A DNA stretch of 7,611 nucleotides. Source: Clostridiales bacterium (GTDB lineage Bacteria > Bacillota > Clostridia > Oscillospirales > Oscillospiraceae). This document shows, one piece after another, positions 1-6,269 of the stretch. The stretch spans positions 1-7,611 of the forward strand of contig JAJQFX010000037.1 of NCBI GenBank assembly GCA_021200895.1, in the 5' to 3' direction. The first letter of the stretch is position 1; the number at the start of each line of letters is the position of its first letter. The notes beneath the pieces were generated by a model. It was not told where the DNA came from and did no database searches. It saw only the letters and a program-made list of their open reading frames with translations. The position numbers and the translations under genes were made by a program.

Positions 1-17
1 GGGATAGGGGGAGGGTT

Positions 18-54
18 CTTAGGGAGGGGCAAGGCCCCGAAGCCCCTCCCTAAG
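18..54. repeat. Perfect 13-bp intergenic hairpin
   Basis: Bases 18-30 (CTTAGGGAGGGGC) are the exact reverse complement of 42-54, with an 11-base loop. The stem is GC-rich enough to act as a terminator for a gene to the left of the window, but no clean T-run follows on the plus strand (CCGCCTTCTTTCC). On the minus strand it is followed by AACCCTCCCCC, also without a T-run. It could be an intergenic repeat unit rather than a terminator, since another strong hairpin and an inverted-repeat arm follow immediately. Confidence 0.6.
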
Positions 55-66
55 CCGCCTTCTTTC

Positions 67-96
67 CCCCATTTCTTGGCGGAGCAAGAAATGGGG
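67..96. repeat. Perfect 12-bp hairpin at outer edge of the left inverted-repeat arm
   Basis: Bases 67-78 (CCCCATTTCTTG) pair exactly with 85-96 (CAAGAAATGGGG) around a 6-base loop, GCGGAG. The right half of this hairpin is also the first 12 bases of the long inverted-repeat arm at 85-175. The matching arm at the right end of the window stops exactly at CCCCATTTCTTG, so the second copy of this hairpin would be completed just beyond base 7611 if the repeat is whole there. Confidence 0.65.
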
Positions 97-175
97 CCCG
101 CCGGGAGGGCAAACGCTTTATTTCCTTATAGTATCCTTGTCTAAGGAGCGTAATTCCCTTAAATTGATGACATTG
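85..175. repeat. Left arm of 91-bp inverted repeat (partner at 7521-7611)
   Basis: Bases 85-175 match the reverse complement of 7521-7611 over all 91 bases with three mismatches: two in the CTTGTCTAAG/CTTGCCCAAG segment and one in GTAATTCCC/GTAATCCCC. Weaker similarity continues inward with a gap (CCCTGAAAGG against CCTGAAATGG). The arm has no convincing reading frame. It is probably a copy of a dispersed intergenic repeat. It could also be a substrate for homologous inversion of the DNA between the arms. No transposase or recombinase gene lies between the arms. Confidence 0.85.
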
Positions 176-220
176 CCCTGAAAGGGGAGCTGGCTGGCCG
201 TAAGGCCAGACTGAGGGGTG
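176..220 (+). repeat. Small hairpin repeat, copy A (CCCTGAAAGGGGAG...GACTGAGGGGTG)
   Basis: This 45-base unit starts with CCCTGAAAGGGGAG and ends with GACTGAGGGGTG. Between these ends lies a hairpin with stem CTGGCC/GGCCAG (194-199 and 204-209) and loop GTAA. The same ends with different hairpins occur at 4472-4531 (same orientation) and 4395-4430 (inverted). Conserved ends around a variable palindromic core suggest a REP- or MITE-like non-coding family. The remaining bases up to the gene at 350 show no further clear feature; I looked for a promoter there and found no convincing -35/-10 pair. Confidence 0.6.
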
Positions 221-349
221 GAAAGGCTGGACAAAGCCGTTATAGCGAACTTTTCCTAAGGAGAGCAACCCTGTTCAACCGCTGCCATCGCCTTACTTGA
301 AACAGTATGCGCCTATTCAGGCATCCTTATACGAGACGGAGGAACCAAA

Positions 350-1003
350 ATGTCCTATTCAGTCCTGCTGTTTGACCTGGACGGAACGCTGACCGACCCC
401 GGCCTGGGCATCACCAATGCGGTGATGCACGCCCTGACGGAACTGCACATCCCCGTGCCGCCCCGGGAGGAGCTGTACCGGTTCATCGGCCCGCCGCTGC
501 ACACCTCCTTCCAGACCTGGTACGGCCTGAGCCGGGAGGAGACCGACCGGGCCATCACCAGCTTCCGGGCCTACTACAACCCCATCGGCGTGTATGAAAA
601 CGCCCCTTACCCAGGCGTGGCGGAATTTTTGGCCGACCTGAAGGCGGCGGGGTACACCCTGGCCCTGGCCTCCTCCAAGCCCCAGCATTTGGTGGAACAG
701 GTGCTGGAGATGTTCCACCTGACGGAGTATTTCACCGCCATCTGCGGCGGCAGCCTGGACGAGCGGCACTGCGTCAAGTCCCTCATCGTGGCCGACGCCC
801 TGGCCGCCTGCGGCGTGACAGACCCCTCCTCCGCCCTGATGATCGGCGACCGGAAGCACGACATCGAGGGGGCCAGGGCCAACGGCATCGCCGCCATGGG
901 GGTGCTTTACGGCTACGGCAATCGGGAGGAGTTCCTCCAGGCCGGGGCGGACTACATCTGCGGGGATTTTGAGGAGATGCGCAGTATCCTCCTCCTCAAA
1001 TAG
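350..1003 (+). CDS. HAD-family hydrolase, phosphoglycolate phosphatase-like
   Basis: This 217-residue protein is predicted to be a soluble phosphatase of HAD subfamily IA, cleaving small phosphomonoesters such as 2-phosphoglycolate in the cytoplasm. All four HAD motifs are visible. Motif I is FDLDGT, with nucleophile Asp9 and acid/base Asp11. Motif II is ASSKP, with Ser108/Ser109. Motif III is Lys143, followed by SLIVADAL. Motif IV is GDRKHD, with Asp167 and Asp171. Residues 15-85 form the helical cap. The ending GYGNREEF..AGADYI is typical of Gph/PpaX-type enzymes, and the length is normal for the family. The start is supported by CGGAGGA six bases upstream of ATG. The frameshifted MATE gene begins 33 bases downstream on the same strand, so the two may share a transcript. 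The substrate cannot be read from sequence: pyrophosphatase (PpaX) or a nucleotidase-type activity are alternatives. Confidence in the family is high, in the substrate low. Confidence 0.93.
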   Translation: MSYSVLLFDLDGTLTDPGLGITNAVMHALTELHIPVPPREELYRFIGPPLHTSFQTWYGLSREETDRAITSFRAYYNPIGVYENAPYPGVAEFLADLKAAGYTLALASSKPQHLVEQVLEMFHLTEYFTAICGGSLDERHCVKSLIVADALAACGVTDPSSALMIGDRKHDIEGARANGIAAMGVLYGYGNREEFLQAGADYICGDFEEMRSILLLK

Positions 1004-1036
1004 CACCAAAAAAGAGAGAGAAAGGAAGCGAGAAAC

Positions 1037-2418
1037 ATGGCAAAGTCGGAATCCAACCAAAGCGCCAATCTGGGGGAGGGCAACGTCGGCAGGCTGCTGC
1101 TGCGGCTGGCCATCCCCTCCGTGGTGGCCCAGCCCATCAATATGCTCTACAACATTGTAGACCGCATTTACATCGGCCATATGCCGGAGAACGGCAGCCT
1201 GGCCCTCACCGGCGTGGGGCTGTGTTTCGCGGTCATCATTCTGATTTCCGCTTTTGCCTCCCTGGTGGGGGCTGGGGGGCGCGCCCTGTGCCGCCATTTA
1301 CATGGGCAAGCAGGATAACAAGACGGCGGAGAACATCATGGGCAACTGCTTCACTGCCCTGATTATCATTGCCGTGGTGCTGACCGTGGTGTTCCAGGTC
1401 ATTGCGGAGCCGATGCTGCGCCTCTTCGGGGCCAGCGACAGCACCCTGCCCTACGCCCTGAGTTATATGCGCATCTACGTCATGGGGACGCTGTTCGTCA
1501 TGACCGTCCTGGGGATGAAACGTGTTCATCACCGCCCAGGGCTTCGCCAACTTCAGTATGCTGACCACGGTCATCGGCGCGGTGTGCAACATCATCCTGG
1601 ACCCCATCCTGATTTTCGGCCTGAACATGGGGGTGCGGGGGGGGGCGGCCACCGCTACCATCCTCAGCCAGGGAATCAGCGCCGTGTGGGTGCTGCGGTT
1701 CCTGCTGGAAAAAAAGACCGTCCTCAAGCTGAAAAAGGAGCACCTGCCCATACAGGGCGACGTGCTGCTGCCCTGTATGGCGCTGGGGGTCTCCCCCTTC
1801 GTGATGCAGAGTACCGAGGCCATCCTGAATGTCTGCTTCAACTCCAGTCTGGCCAAGTATGGCGGGGACGTGGCCGTGGGCTCCTTCACCATCATCAGCA
1901 GCTGTATGCAGTGCCTGAGCCTGCCCCTGATGGGGATGTGCCAGGGCGCCCAGCCCCTGATGAGCTTCAACTTCGGGGCCAGGAAGAACGACCGGGTGCG
2001 GCAGACCTTCCGGTACCTGCTGGCCATCTGCGTGGCTTTCTCCTGCCTGTTCTGCATAGTGGCGGAGTTAGTGCCCACGGTGATGGCGGGCATCTTCTCC
2101 TCGGATACGGAGATGATCAGCTACACCGCCTGGGCCATGCGCATCTATATGGCGGGGGCCTTCTCCATGGGCGTGCAGCTGGCTTGCCAGCAGAGCTTTA
2201 TGGCCCTGAGCCAGGCCAGAATCAGCCTGCTGCTGGCCTGCCTGCGGAAAATCATCCTGCTGATTCCCCTCATCTACATTCTGCCCAACTTCTTTGGGGA
2301 TAGGGTGTTCGGCGTGCTGCTGGCCGAGCCGGTCAGCGACATCCTCGCCGCCGCTGTGACGGCCATCATGTTCTTCACCCACCTGAACGGCATCCTGGAG
2401 AAAGGGCCGAGCAAGTAA
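1037..2418 (+). pseudogene. MATE-family multidrug efflux transporter, broken by two +1 frameshifts
   Basis: Read across three frames, this region encodes about 459 residues of a MATE (multi-antimicrobial extrusion) transporter, an integral membrane pump that exports cationic drugs or metabolites using a Na+ or H+ gradient. The N-terminal part (1037-1279) has the usual opening helix with IPSVVAQPINMLYNIVDRIYIGH. The frame then moves by +1 in a run of six G (1274-1279); dropping one G restores the MATE motif GAGGAPCAAIYMGKQD. The second shift is at AAA (1518-1520): dropping one A gives LGMNVFITAQGFANFSM, the conserved stretch before GAVCNIILDPILIF. The third segment then runs intact to the stop at 2418. 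AGGAAG lies about ten bases before the ATG. Both errors are single-base gains in homopolymers, so sequencing or assembly error is as likely as true gene decay. Apart from the shifts the length and order are complete. It lies 33 bases after the HAD gene and converges on the XRE gene. Confidence 0.88.
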
Positions 2419-2441
2419 ACGGAACTCCGAGACAAAACAGT

Positions 2442-2475
2442 GCGCCGCACCACGGCTTACCTCGTGGTGCGGCGC
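2442..2475. terminator. Hairpin terminator between convergent genes
   Basis: Bases 2442-2454 (GCGCCGCACCACG) pair perfectly with 2463-2475 around an 8-base loop, in the 67-base gap between the convergent MATE and XRE genes. On the minus strand the stem is followed by ACTGTTTTGTC, a modest T-run, so it best fits termination of the leftward XRE transcript. The plus-strand side lacks a T-run, but the very stable stem may still work in both directions. Confidence 0.7.
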
Positions 2476-2485
2476 TGCTGCGCTG

Positions 2486-3058
2486 TTACAGGGTGTAGGC
2501 TGCCTTTACAAAATACTGGCCGTCCATCAGCCGCCACTTTTCCGTGAAGCGGGGCTCCAGGGGGCTGCTTTCGATGTACGCCTCCGCGACGTGGACGAAG
2601 CGCTGCTGCTCCCCCTCCTCCACCAGGTAGTAGGCCGTCTGGTCATTGCAGACGTCTGCCAGGTGGAATACCCCCGGCTGGGTCAGGAAGTCCAATATCT
2701 GCTCCGTTTTACTCAATTTCTTGCGCCGAATCAGCGGGATAATGCGCTCCGCGTTGGGGAAGTGGGCCTTTACCGCCGCGTCCTGCCGGGCGTGATACCG
2801 CCCGGTGTCCTCATACTGCGCAAGGTCGAGCTCCTCCCGCAGGACGGAGGGCGCAATGGAATCCTCTTCCTGCAGCAACTCGTCCACGGTGACGCCGAAC
2901 AGCGCCGCGATGCGCTGCAAATTTTCCACGTCGGGGAGTCCCCCGCCGCACTCCCACTTTGTGATGGCCTGGCGGGAGACGTGCAGTTTTTCCGCCAGCG
3001 CCTCCTGGGACAGCCCGGCCCGCTTCCGGCAGTCTCGCAATTTTTCACCTAACGTCAT
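2486..3058 (-). CDS. XRE-family transcriptional regulator with unrecognised C-terminal domain
   Basis: This 190-residue protein has an N-terminal Cro/CI-type helix-turn-helix at about residues 4-60 (LGEKLRDCRKRAGLSQEALA, then VSRQAITKWECG). It is predicted to bind operator DNA as a dimer. Residues 66-190 form a separate domain that I do not recognise: it is charged, includes IIPLIRRKKLSKTEQILDFL, and ends DGQYFVKAAYTL. It could sense a ligand or mediate dimerisation. The start at 3058 is chosen because GGAGG lies eight bases upstream; the frame stays open further upstream without a comparable site. A candidate promoter lies directly upstream (3092-3120), so the gene is probably transcribed on its own. 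It converges with the MATE gene. Regulation of that efflux gene is possible from position but not shown by any sequence feature. The regulator family is clear; target and ligand are unknown. Confidence 0.88.
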   Translation of the reverse strand: MTLGEKLRDCRKRAGLSQEALAEKLHVSRQAITKWECGGGLPDVENLQRIAALFGVTVDELLQEEDSIAPSVLREELDLAQYEDTGRYHARQDAAVKAHFPNAERIIPLIRRKKLSKTEQILDFLTQPGVFHLADVCNDQTAYYLVEEGEQQRFVHVAEAYIESSPLEPRFTEKWRLMDGQYFVKAAYTL

Positions 3059-3091
3059 GGTCAAAACCTCCAGTTCGGTTGTTCTGCCCTG

Positions 3092-3120
3092 ATGATAAGC
3101 CGCTTCCCGGAAAAGCGCAA
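3092..3120 (-). promoter_or_regulatory. Candidate sigma-A promoter for the XRE regulator
   Basis: Read on the minus strand, TTGCGC (3115-3120) and TATCAT (3092-3097) are separated by exactly 17 bases. The -10 box matches consensus at five of six positions and the -35 box at three. Transcription would begin near 3085, leaving a short leader that contains the GGAGG ribosome site. The spacing and position make it plausible, but the -35 box is weak. Confidence 0.42.
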
Positions 3121-3175
3121 GCAACGGGCTGTGGCGTGGGCGCTACGCTTCGTAGCATCCCGGAGGGAACCGGCG

Positions 3176-4282
3176 TTACAGCGTGATCCAGTACCGCTCC
3201 AGCGTCCTGCCCTCCCTGGGCTCCGTTACGGTGGAGTGGTACACCCCGCCGCAGGCCAGAATGGTGCGGCGGCTGGCCTCGTTGCCCGCCTCGCAGGAGA
3301 GCAGCACCCTGTCCAGCCCCCGGGCCTTGCACAGGGGGAGCAGCGCCCGGAGCATGGCCTTGGCGTAGCCCTTGCGCCGCTCCGAGGGGCGGACGGAGTA
3401 GCCGATGTGTCCGGCGTAGGTCAGATAGTCGTTCAGTTCCCACCGGAGCTGAATCATCCCCAGCAGCTTGCCGTCCGACTTGCGGACATAGACGTACTGA
3501 GTAGAGGGCACCATCCCCTCCGGCACTGTGTCCGGGCGGCTCAGTCGCTGGCAGTCGTCCAGCCAGTCCAGAGGGTTCTCCCGCCGCCGCAGGGAGCCGC
3601 AGCCGTCCATGTCGCTGTCCGCGTCCAGCAGCTCCTGCCGGTAGGCGGCGATTTCCGCCCTGTGGCAGACGTTGGGGACGCACAGCACCGCCTCCCCCGG
3701 CTCTGCCAGAGCGGGTACCAGCGGCTTCAGGGCCTCCCACAGCTGGGGCACGCCGGTGTAATGGATGCCGTCAATGCCCGCTTCTGCGGCCCCCTGGAGG
3801 TTGCCCACATTGTCGTCAATCATCATGGCGTCTTCCGGGGCCACCCCCCGGCGCTCCAGCAGCAGCCGGAACAGGGCGGGGTCGGGCTTCACCAGATGTA
3901 CCTCGCTGGAGATGATGATGCTGTCAAAGGCGGTGTAGAGATGTTCCCGGCTCAGCACCCGATGGAGGTACCCGGCGGGGGCGTTGGACAGCAGCGCCAC
4001 TTGGCAGCAGGCCCGGAGCCGGGCCAGCAGGGGCAGGATGTCCCGGTGAAGGACGGCCAGCTCCATCCAGTCCGCCATGATTTGCCCCGGATCCTCCCCG
4101 GTCAGGGCGCTGAGACGGCAGAAGTACTCCGTCTCGTCAATGTCCCCCCGGTCGGCGGGGATACAAAGGGCCGCCTTCCGCCGGTCGGCCTCCTCCGGCG
4201 GGAAGTACCGCCGGAACCACTGAGGGGCCACCTCGGAGGAAATGACGCCGAAAAAATCGAAGATGATGAGTTTTTTCTCCAT
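3176..4282 (-). CDS. Two-domain fusion: HAD-like hydrolase plus GNAT acetyltransferase
   Basis: This 368-residue protein joins two enzyme domains. Residues 1-195 are a HAD subfamily IA fold: motif I IFDFFGVI with nucleophile Asp9, motif II LLSNAP with Ser99, motif III Lys132 in KPDP, and motif IV MIDDN with Asp156/Asp157. The usual second Asp of motif I (position 11) is Phe. Loss of this residue is seen in haloacid dehalogenases and some other HAD branches, so ordinary phosphatase activity should not be assumed. Residues 200-368 resemble a GNAT N-acetyltransferase: the acetyl-CoA loop is RRKGYA (302-307), preceded by GHIGYSVRPS and followed by the NEASRRTILACGG segment. The protein would be cytoplasmic; no signal or membrane segment is seen. 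GGAG nine bases before the ATG supports the start. Upstream lies the inverted-repeat element, which may have displaced a promoter. The frame runs intact through the junction, so the fusion does not look like a frameshift artefact. Substrates are unknown. Confidence 0.85.
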   Translation of the reverse strand: MEKKLIIFDFFGVISSEVAPQWFRRYFPPEEADRRKAALCIPADRGDIDETEYFCRLSALTGEDPGQIMADWMELAVLHRDILPLLARLRACCQVALLSNAPAGYLHRVLSREHLYTAFDSIIISSEVHLVKPDPALFRLLLERRGVAPEDAMMIDDNVGNLQGAAEAGIDGIHYTGVPQLWEALKPLVPALAEPGEAVLCVPNVCHRAEIAAYRQELLDADSDMDGCGSLRRRENPLDWLDDCQRLSRPDTVPEGMVPSTQYVYVRKSDGKLLGMIQLRWELNDYLTYAGHIGYSVRPSERRKGYAKAMLRALLPLCKARGLDRVLLSCEAGNEASRRTILACGGVYHSTVTEPREGRTLERYWITL

Positions 4283-4394
4283 GATGTTACTCCTTTGCAG
4301 GTCAAGGTCATCCGTTTAGATGTTAGCTGTTAGTGGCTAGTGGCTAGACGCCCCTGCGGGGCGGGGCTGTTAGCTATTAGCTGTTAGCCGTTAG

Positions 4395-4430
4395 TGACCC
4401 CTCCGGTGCGTTGCACCACCTCCCCTTTCA
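4395..4430 (-). repeat. Small hairpin repeat, copy B, inverted
   Basis: On the minus strand this stretch reads CTGAAAGGGGAGG, then a GGTGC/GCACC hairpin (4405-4409 and 4413-4417, loop GTT), then GGAGGGGTC. This is the architecture of copies A and C in opposite orientation. It lies inside the larger inverted-end element and faces copy C across about 40 bases. Confidence 0.5.
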
Positions 4431-4471
4431 GAGGAGACAGAAGGTTGTAGTAACCGCCACTTTATTGGCTC

Positions 4472-4531
4472 CCCTGAAAGGGTAGGGAGCGCAGCGGAAA
4501 TGCCGCTTGACGGCGTAGCCGACTGAGGGGT
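4472..4531 (+). repeat. Small hairpin repeat, copy C
   Basis: Starts with CCCTGAAAGGG and ends with GACTGAGGGGT, the same ends as copy A at 176-220. Its interior has two short hairpins instead of one: AGCGG/CCGCT (4493-4497 and 4503-4507) and CGGC/GCCG (4511-4514 and 4518-4521). It is therefore longer than copies A and B. It is nested in the element at 4325-4720. Confidence 0.55.
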
Positions 4532-4611
4532 GATGCCGCAGTCTATTCCGTTGGTATTTTGTAATGGTTGAATGAAACAAAGTTTTAGTTTTCACACTCT
4601 ACTACTGGATA

Positions 4612-4641
4612 AAGGAAAACCCGGCGGTTTCAATCGCCGCC
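4612..4641 (-). terminator. Weak candidate terminator for the DUF3810-cdd transcript
   Basis: On the minus strand, downstream of the cdd stop, GGCGG and CCGCC (plus-strand 4637-4641 and 4623-4627) form a 5-bp stem, followed by GGTTTTCCTTT. The stem is short and the T-run interrupted, so termination here is uncertain. The palindrome in the repeat arm at 4674-4690 lies before it and could also contribute. Confidence 0.3.
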
Positions 4642-4704
4642 ACAAACAGCTAACAGCTAAAAGCTAACAGTTCACGCCCCGCAGGGGCGTCTAGCCACTA
4701 ACCA

Positions 4705-5115
4705 CTAGCCACTAACAGCTCCGCTCTGAAGGGCGGCGGGGCCGAAACCGTGGGGCAGCAGCTCCGCCAGGGACGCGGTGCGGTACTCCCCCCGCCGGTT
4801 TGCCATGTAAACGGTCAGGTCAGGGGCGAACTCGTACAGCATTTGGCGGCAGGCCCCGCAGGGAGTGCAGAAGTCCTCCGTGTTTCCAATGACGGCCAGC
4901 CGGGTGAAGCTGCGATGGCCTTCGCTGACTGCCTTCACCAGGGCGATGCGCTCCGCACAGAGGGAGGAGCCGTAGGCAGCGTTCTCCACATTGCAGCCGG
5001 TGTACACCGTGCCGTCGGCGCACTCCAGTGCCGCCCCCACCGGGAAGCCGGAGTAGGGGGCGTAGGCCAGGGGCAGCATGGCGCTGGCCTGCTGAATCAG
5101 TTCTTCCGGGGTCAT
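4705..5115 (-). CDS. cdd: Cytidine deaminase
   Basis: This 136-residue enzyme hydrolytically deaminates cytidine and deoxycytidine to uridine and deoxyuridine in pyrimidine salvage, in the cytoplasm. It has the complete zinc site of the short, homotetrameric Cdd class: CAE at residues 53-55 (Cys53 ligand, Glu55 proton shuttle) and PCGACRQ at 85-91 (Cys86 and Cys89 ligands). The substrate-binding NVEN is at 42-45, and AYAPYSGFPVGAAL at the N-terminus is typical. The length equals that of the Bacillus enzyme. The start at 5115 is preferred over an in-frame ATG further upstream because AGGAGGG lies six bases before it. The gene follows the DUF3810 stop by 32 bases on the same strand, so the two are probably co-transcribed. 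The last four residues (AVSG) and the stop codon lie within the right end of the repeat element, so the C-terminal tail appears to have been remodelled outside the catalytic core. Very confident call. Confidence 0.96.
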   Translation of the reverse strand: MTPEELIQQASAMLPLAYAPYSGFPVGAALECADGTVYTGCNVENAAYGSSLCAERIALVKAVSEGHRSFTRLAVIGNTEDFCTPCGACRQMLYEFAPDLTVYMANRRGEYRTASLAELLPHGFGPAALQSGAVSG

Positions 5116-5147
5116 AAAATCCCTCCTGTCATGTCCTGTATATCCTA

Positions 5148-6269
5148 TCAGTTCCAAAACTGGGCGTCGGGGTTATAGTCAAAGTAGTAGGCGGCCAGCA
5201 AATCGACGCAGGCACCGTAGCTGGACATGACGTCCGCCTCCCCGTAGCTTTTCGCCACGCCGGAGTAGACGCTCTGGCTGGCGGTCTTGGCGGGACTTTC
5301 CAGCGCCGCCCAGTACCGGCTGTTGGCGGTGTTGTCCGCCCGGGCTGCCTCGCTGAGGTGGGCGGCGGCGTCCGCCCAAAGGTCGGCGTCCGCCTTGTAC
5401 AGGGCGTTGCTGAGATGGATGTAAGCCGCCATGCAGGCGGAATAGGCGAAGTCCACATTATCGCTCTGGGCGCCGGCCAGGATGGCCAGGAAGTTGCACT
5501 CCTCCTCCGAGGCGATGTTCCGCTGGTGGGACAGCTCGTGGAGCAGGGTGAAGGGCACCAGGTACTCTGGCTGATCCACATTCACCATGGATTCCCCGGT
5601 GAAGGGGAAGTAGAAGCCGGTGAAGCCCATATAGCTGAGGATGCGGGAGAACACCATGGGCTTGGGCTGCCGGACAGCGCCTTCCAGACAGGGGAACTCC
5701 TCCAGCAGACCGTCATAGACCGTTGTGGCCTGGGCGAACAGGGCGTCCAGATCTTGCACGTACAGACCGTCCTCGTCCCGCTCCACTGCCTCCGCCAGCC
5801 CGCTGGCCCGGTCGGAAAAGGCCACCAGCAGGGTGTACAGCTCCGAGGCGTTGGTGCCCCGGTCAACCAGGCCGGTCATGTCGGCAAGGCTGTCGGCGTA
5901 ATAGTTGGCCCCCCACATCAGGGTGTAACCGGCGTAGGCGATGAGGGCCGCGCTGCCCAGGGCCAGCACCCGGCGGAGCAGCCGCTTGCGCCTCCCCTTG
6001 CGGGTAATCAGTAAGTACACGGTGCGCGCCAGGAATCCCACCCCGGCGAGTATCGCCGCCGCCCAAATGACCTCCGCCACGCCGAAGGGCAGGAAGGCGC
6101 ACAGCCAGGAGACGCCGCTTTTGATGGGGGAGGTGACCTGCCGCACCCAAACGTTCATCCACGCTTGGCTGCCCTTGCAGAGCTGGAACAACCCTAACAG
6201 GGCGGCGGGAACGGCCACCCAGGCCAGGCTGCGGAGGCGGGAGGGTATCGTCGGTTTTTGCTGTGGCAT
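5148..6269 (-). CDS. DUF3810-family membrane protein with HExxH motif (putative metallopeptidase)
   Basis: This 373-residue protein matches the DUF3810 layout. Three hydrophobic segments lie near residues 13-30, 62-83 and 101-118, with a basic cytoplasmic-looking stretch RKGRRKRLLRR between the second and third. A large domain from about 120 to the end follows. It contains FPFTGESMVNVDQPEYLVPF and then HELSH (His244, Glu245, His248), with EEE at 255-257 offering a third zinc ligand. This is a zincin-like metallopeptidase pattern; catalytic activity is inferred from the motif, and no substrate is known to me for the family. The start at 6269 is chosen because GGAAAGGGG precedes it and it is the first Met before the hydrophobic segment. 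The same frame is open upstream to 6566, but those residues are compositionally odd. A candidate promoter lies at 6302-6331. cdd follows after 32 bases. Proximity to a wall amidase suggests, without proof, a cell-envelope role. Confidence 0.87.
   Translation of the reverse strand: MPQQKPTIPSRLRSLAWVAVPAALLGLFQLCKGSQAWMNVWVRQVTSPIKSGVSWLCAFLPFGVAEVIWAAAILAGVGFLARTVYLLITRKGRRKRLLRRVLALGSAALIAYAGYTLMWGANYYADSLADMTGLVDRGTNASELYTLLVAFSDRASGLAEAVERDEDGLYVQDLDALFAQATTVYDGLLEEFPCLEGAVRQPKPMVFSRILSYMGFTGFYFPFTGESMVNVDQPEYLVPFTLLHELSHQRNIASEEECNFLAILAGAQSDNVDFAYSACMAAYIHLSNALYKADADLWADAAAHLSEAARADNTANSRYWAALESPAKTASQSVYSGVAKSYGEADVMSSYGACVDLLAAYYFDYNPDAQFWN

Larger units (their letters stand above)
4325..4720. 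mobile_element. About 400-bp MITE-like element with long inverted ends
   Basis: Bases 4325-4396 are the inverted copy of 4641-4720, apart from a 7-base and a 1-base length difference and a handful of substitutions. The ends are built from short repeated words (TTAGCTG, TGGCTAG) and both contain the palindrome CGCCCC-3 bases-GGGGCG (4349-4363 and 4675-4689). The interior holds two smaller inverted hairpin repeats and about 110 AT-richer bases (4532-4640) with no gene. There is no transposase. The structure fits a non-autonomous transposable element, but I cannot see a clean target-site duplication. The right end reaches into cdd and supplies its stop codon. It explains the 422-base gap between cdd and the HAD-GNAT gene. 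Confidence 0.6.

Noticed and set aside
50..268. Small minus-strand open frame across the left repeat region.
   Set aside because: It is composed of repeat and hairpin sequence, has no ribosome binding site I can see and resembles no protein.
297..332. Possible promoter for the HAD gene (TTGAAA with a later TTATAC).
   Set aside because: The spacing is about 24 bases, and no -10-like hexamer lies at 16-18 bases, so the pair is not credible.
359..1297. Minus-strand open frame of about 310 codons opposite the HAD and MATE genes.
   Set aside because: It is His/Gly/Gln-rich low-complexity sequence antisense to well-supported genes, with no recognisable motif.
3092..4333. Long plus-strand open frame of over 400 codons opposite the HAD-GNAT and XRE genes.
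   Set aside because: It is antisense to genes with clear domain motifs, has a biased Val/Gln/Gly/Pro-rich composition typical of GC-rich shadow frames, and shows no domain.
4600..4720. CRISPR-like appearance of repeated TTAGCTG and TGGCTAG words.
   Set aside because: The words are short, irregular and without unique spacers of constant length; they belong to inverted repeat arms, and no cas gene is present.
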